NCBI GenBank assembly: GCA_934358405.1
Contig: CAKRKL010000096.1
Coordinates: 1 to 7,198, forward strand
Origin: an uncultured Blautia sp.
Lineage (GTDB): Bacteria > Bacillota > Clostridia > Lachnospirales > Lachnospiraceae
DNA: 7,198 nt
Reading direction: 5' to 3'
The notes beneath the pieces are model-generated. The model saw nothing but the letters and a program-made list of their open reading frames with translations, was not told the DNA's origin and did not search any database. The position numbers and the translations under genes were made by a program. Below, piece after piece: positions 6,178 through 7,198 of this stretch. The first letter of the stretch is position 1. Each line of letters begins with the position of its first letter.

Positions 6178-7059
6178 ATGAGAAAATGGTTTCGGAAGTT
6201 TTTTTCTTCTGGTTTTTTTATTCCGTTTGTTTTATTGCTGCCTTATGTATGTACGATTCTTCTAAATGGCGCAGATAAAGCACTTTTACTTTATTCTCCG
6301 GATGAAGAAAATTTAGTTCCGCTTCTGCTTATGGTGCAGATGAAAGGGGATTACGAGGGAGAAACGAGAAAGGCGCAGTCTGTGATTGCCAGGTCGGAAA
6401 TGTACAGAAGGCTGGCTAAAGGAGAGCGTGCAGGGCAGATTATGGAAGAAGTAAGTATGGAATTGGCAGGCGAAAAATGGGAAATAAATGAAATCGGAAG
6501 GATGCTGAAGTATGCTGACAGGCTGCAGGAAAATAAAAACGCAGCGGCGGCTACAAATGGGCAGGTGCTTACTTATAATGGGGAACTGCGGCTTGTGCCG
6601 TATCACCAAATCAGCAGTGGAATGACAAGAAACGGAGAAGAGGTTTTTCACAGCACAGAGTATAAGTATCTGAAAGCCGTGGATAGCAGCCGGGATAAAG
6701 AGGCACCGGATTATATAAATAGTACATATGTGTCTGTAAACCAGCTTCCTGCCAGACTTGCAATTAAAGAAAGGGACAGCGCTGGCTATATAACTGCTTT
6801 GACAGCAGATGAAAGCTGGTTGGAGGGAGAAAGCTTCCGACAGGAAATGCATTTGGCGTCGGCAAATTTCACTATGCAGAAAGTAGGAAAGGCAGTAAGG
6901 TTTCTGTGTAAGGGAAAAGGACATGGACTTGGTTTTTCCCAGTATGGTGGAAATGAAATGGCCAAAGGCGGCAGCAGCTGGGAGGAAATTCTGTCTGCAT
7001 ATTTTCCGGAGATGGAACTTCAGAATATTAAGTCAGTTAAATCTGTAGGGAAAATATAA
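6178..7059 (+). CDS. spoIID: SpoIID/LytB family protein with a changed catalytic position
   Basis: SpoIID is a membrane-anchored lytic transglycosylase that cuts stem-peptide-free glycan strands during forespore engulfment, in the mother cell under sigma-E. This 293-residue protein has a basic N terminus (M-R-K-W-F-R-K) and one membrane segment (about 13-31). The SpoIID domain follows: L-L-M-V-Q54-M-K-G-D-Y-E, then K65-A-Q-S-V-I-A-R72; P-Y-H143-Q-I-S-S-G-M-T; Y-K-Y-L-K-A-V; and G-K-G-H249-G-L-G-F-S-Q-Y-G with A-K-G-G and I-L-S-A-Y-F-P near the end. An ungapped match to the B. subtilis motif S-E-M-P...K-A-Q-A puts Gln54 where the catalytic Glu (E88) sits, so it may be inactive as a transglycosylase or work differently. 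I chose ATG 6178 over ATG 6118 (20 residues longer) because the latter adds a non-hydrophobic leader and lacks a usable ribosome site. It may be a paralog and not the main SpoIID. Confidence 0.85.
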   Translation: MRKWFRKFFSSGFFIPFVLLLPYVCTILLNGADKALLLYSPDEENLVPLLLMVQMKGDYEGETRKAQSVIARSEMYRRLAKGERAGQIMEEVSMELAGEKWEINEIGRMLKYADRLQENKNAAAATNGQVLTYNGELRLVPYHQISSGMTRNGEEVFHSTEYKYLKAVDSSRDKEAPDYINSTYVSVNQLPARLAIKERDSAGYITALTADESWLEGESFRQEMHLASANFTMQKVGKAVRFLCKGKGHGLGFSQYGGNEMAKGGSSWEEILSAYFPEMELQNIKSVKSVGKI

Positions 7060-7075
7060 ACCGTACAGATTTTTT
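7039..7075 (+). terminator. Intrinsic terminator overlapping the end of the SpoIID-family gene
   Basis: AAATCTGTA (7039-7047) pairs over 9 bp with TACAGATTT (7064-7072), and the T run continues to 7075. The upstream arm is coding sequence and the TAA stop (7057-7059) sits in the 16-base loop. GG/CC at the top of the loop could add two pairs with a bulge. Confidence 0.7.
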
Positions 7076-7179
7076 CTAAATTTGACAGATAAAATGAATA
7101 AGCAGGTTTATTCTGGACACCCTATAAATACAGACGGTACAACAGCTGTGAACAGAATGTATGTAGAGGTGAAAAGAAT

Positions 7180-7198
7180 ATGAGGAAAAACAGAACAG
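7180..7198 (+). CDS. Start of a further gene, cut by the window edge
   Basis: Only M-R-K-N-R-T is visible. GAGGTG (7165-7170) stands 9 bases before ATG 7180, and the basic start suits a signal anchor. In Clostridia spoIID is often followed by an M23-family SpoIIQ-type gene, so this could be one, but that is context only. The preceding 104 bases hold TTGACA (7082-7087) with only a poor -10 (TTTATT, 19 bases on), a TATAAA at 7123-7128 without a good -35, and the palindrome ACAGCTGT (7142-7149). No promoter is called. Confidence 0.5.

Noticed and set aside
6313..6924. 203-residue minus-strand frame opposite the SpoIID-family gene
   Set aside because: Cys/His/Phe-rich translation typical of antisense shadow, with no recognisable domain.
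7082..7112. Sigma-A promoter TTGACA ahead of the gene at 7180
   Set aside because: The -35 is perfect, but the only -10 (TTTATT) is poor and 19 bases away.

Overview
The window looks like a chromosomal piece of a low-GC, Gram-positive, anaerobic spore-former, most likely a Clostridia member and perhaps a Lachnospiraceae relative. The grounds are AT-rich intergenic DNA, strong AGGAGG-type ribosome sites, U-tailed intrinsic terminators, a SpoIID-family protein and a YedF/DUF3343 pair. The placement comes from protein families read by eye; no search was run.

Layout. The left edge holds a tRNA-Lys(UUU), missing only its first base, with its own terminator. Next, on the + strand, is a secreted protein with two bacterial Ig-like domains in front of a complete glycerophosphodiester phosphodiesterase domain; its terminator separates it from a convergent operon. 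That operon (4340 down to 1566, minus strand) starts from a very good extended -10 promoter. It encodes a cytoplasmic serine-hydrolase/beta-lactamase-fold protein, a DUF3343 Se/S-carrier-like protein that overlaps it by ATGA, and the selenium-linked sulfurtransferase-like protein YedF.

Between 4341 and 4824 lie that promoter, a structured inverted repeat, a small + strand reading frame with an excellent ribosome site (a possible one-helix membrane protein whose 3' end looks frameshifted), and the terminator of the next minus-strand gene. That gene (6015 to 4825) encodes a membrane-anchored metallophosphoesterase. It is divergent from a SpoIID-family gene (6178-7059). The two promoters interleave in about 100 bases, and a 17-base dyad covers the predicted start of the phosphoesterase transcript.

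The SpoIID-like protein keeps the family scaffold but has Gln where the catalytic Glu of SpoIID is expected. A terminator hairpin carries its stop codon in the loop. The first six codons of another gene follow at the right edge.

How the genes work together: only YedF and the DUF3343 protein have an obvious shared theme (handling of reactive sulfur or selenium). The SpoIID-like gene and perhaps its cut-off neighbour point to engulfment during sporulation. I found no CRISPR array, insertion sequence or phage gene, and nothing that clearly amounts to a new multi-gene system. The best leads are the Glu-to-Gln change in the SpoIID-like protein, the serine hydrolase coupled to the selenium pair, the interleaved divergent promoters with their dyad, and the small membrane ORF.
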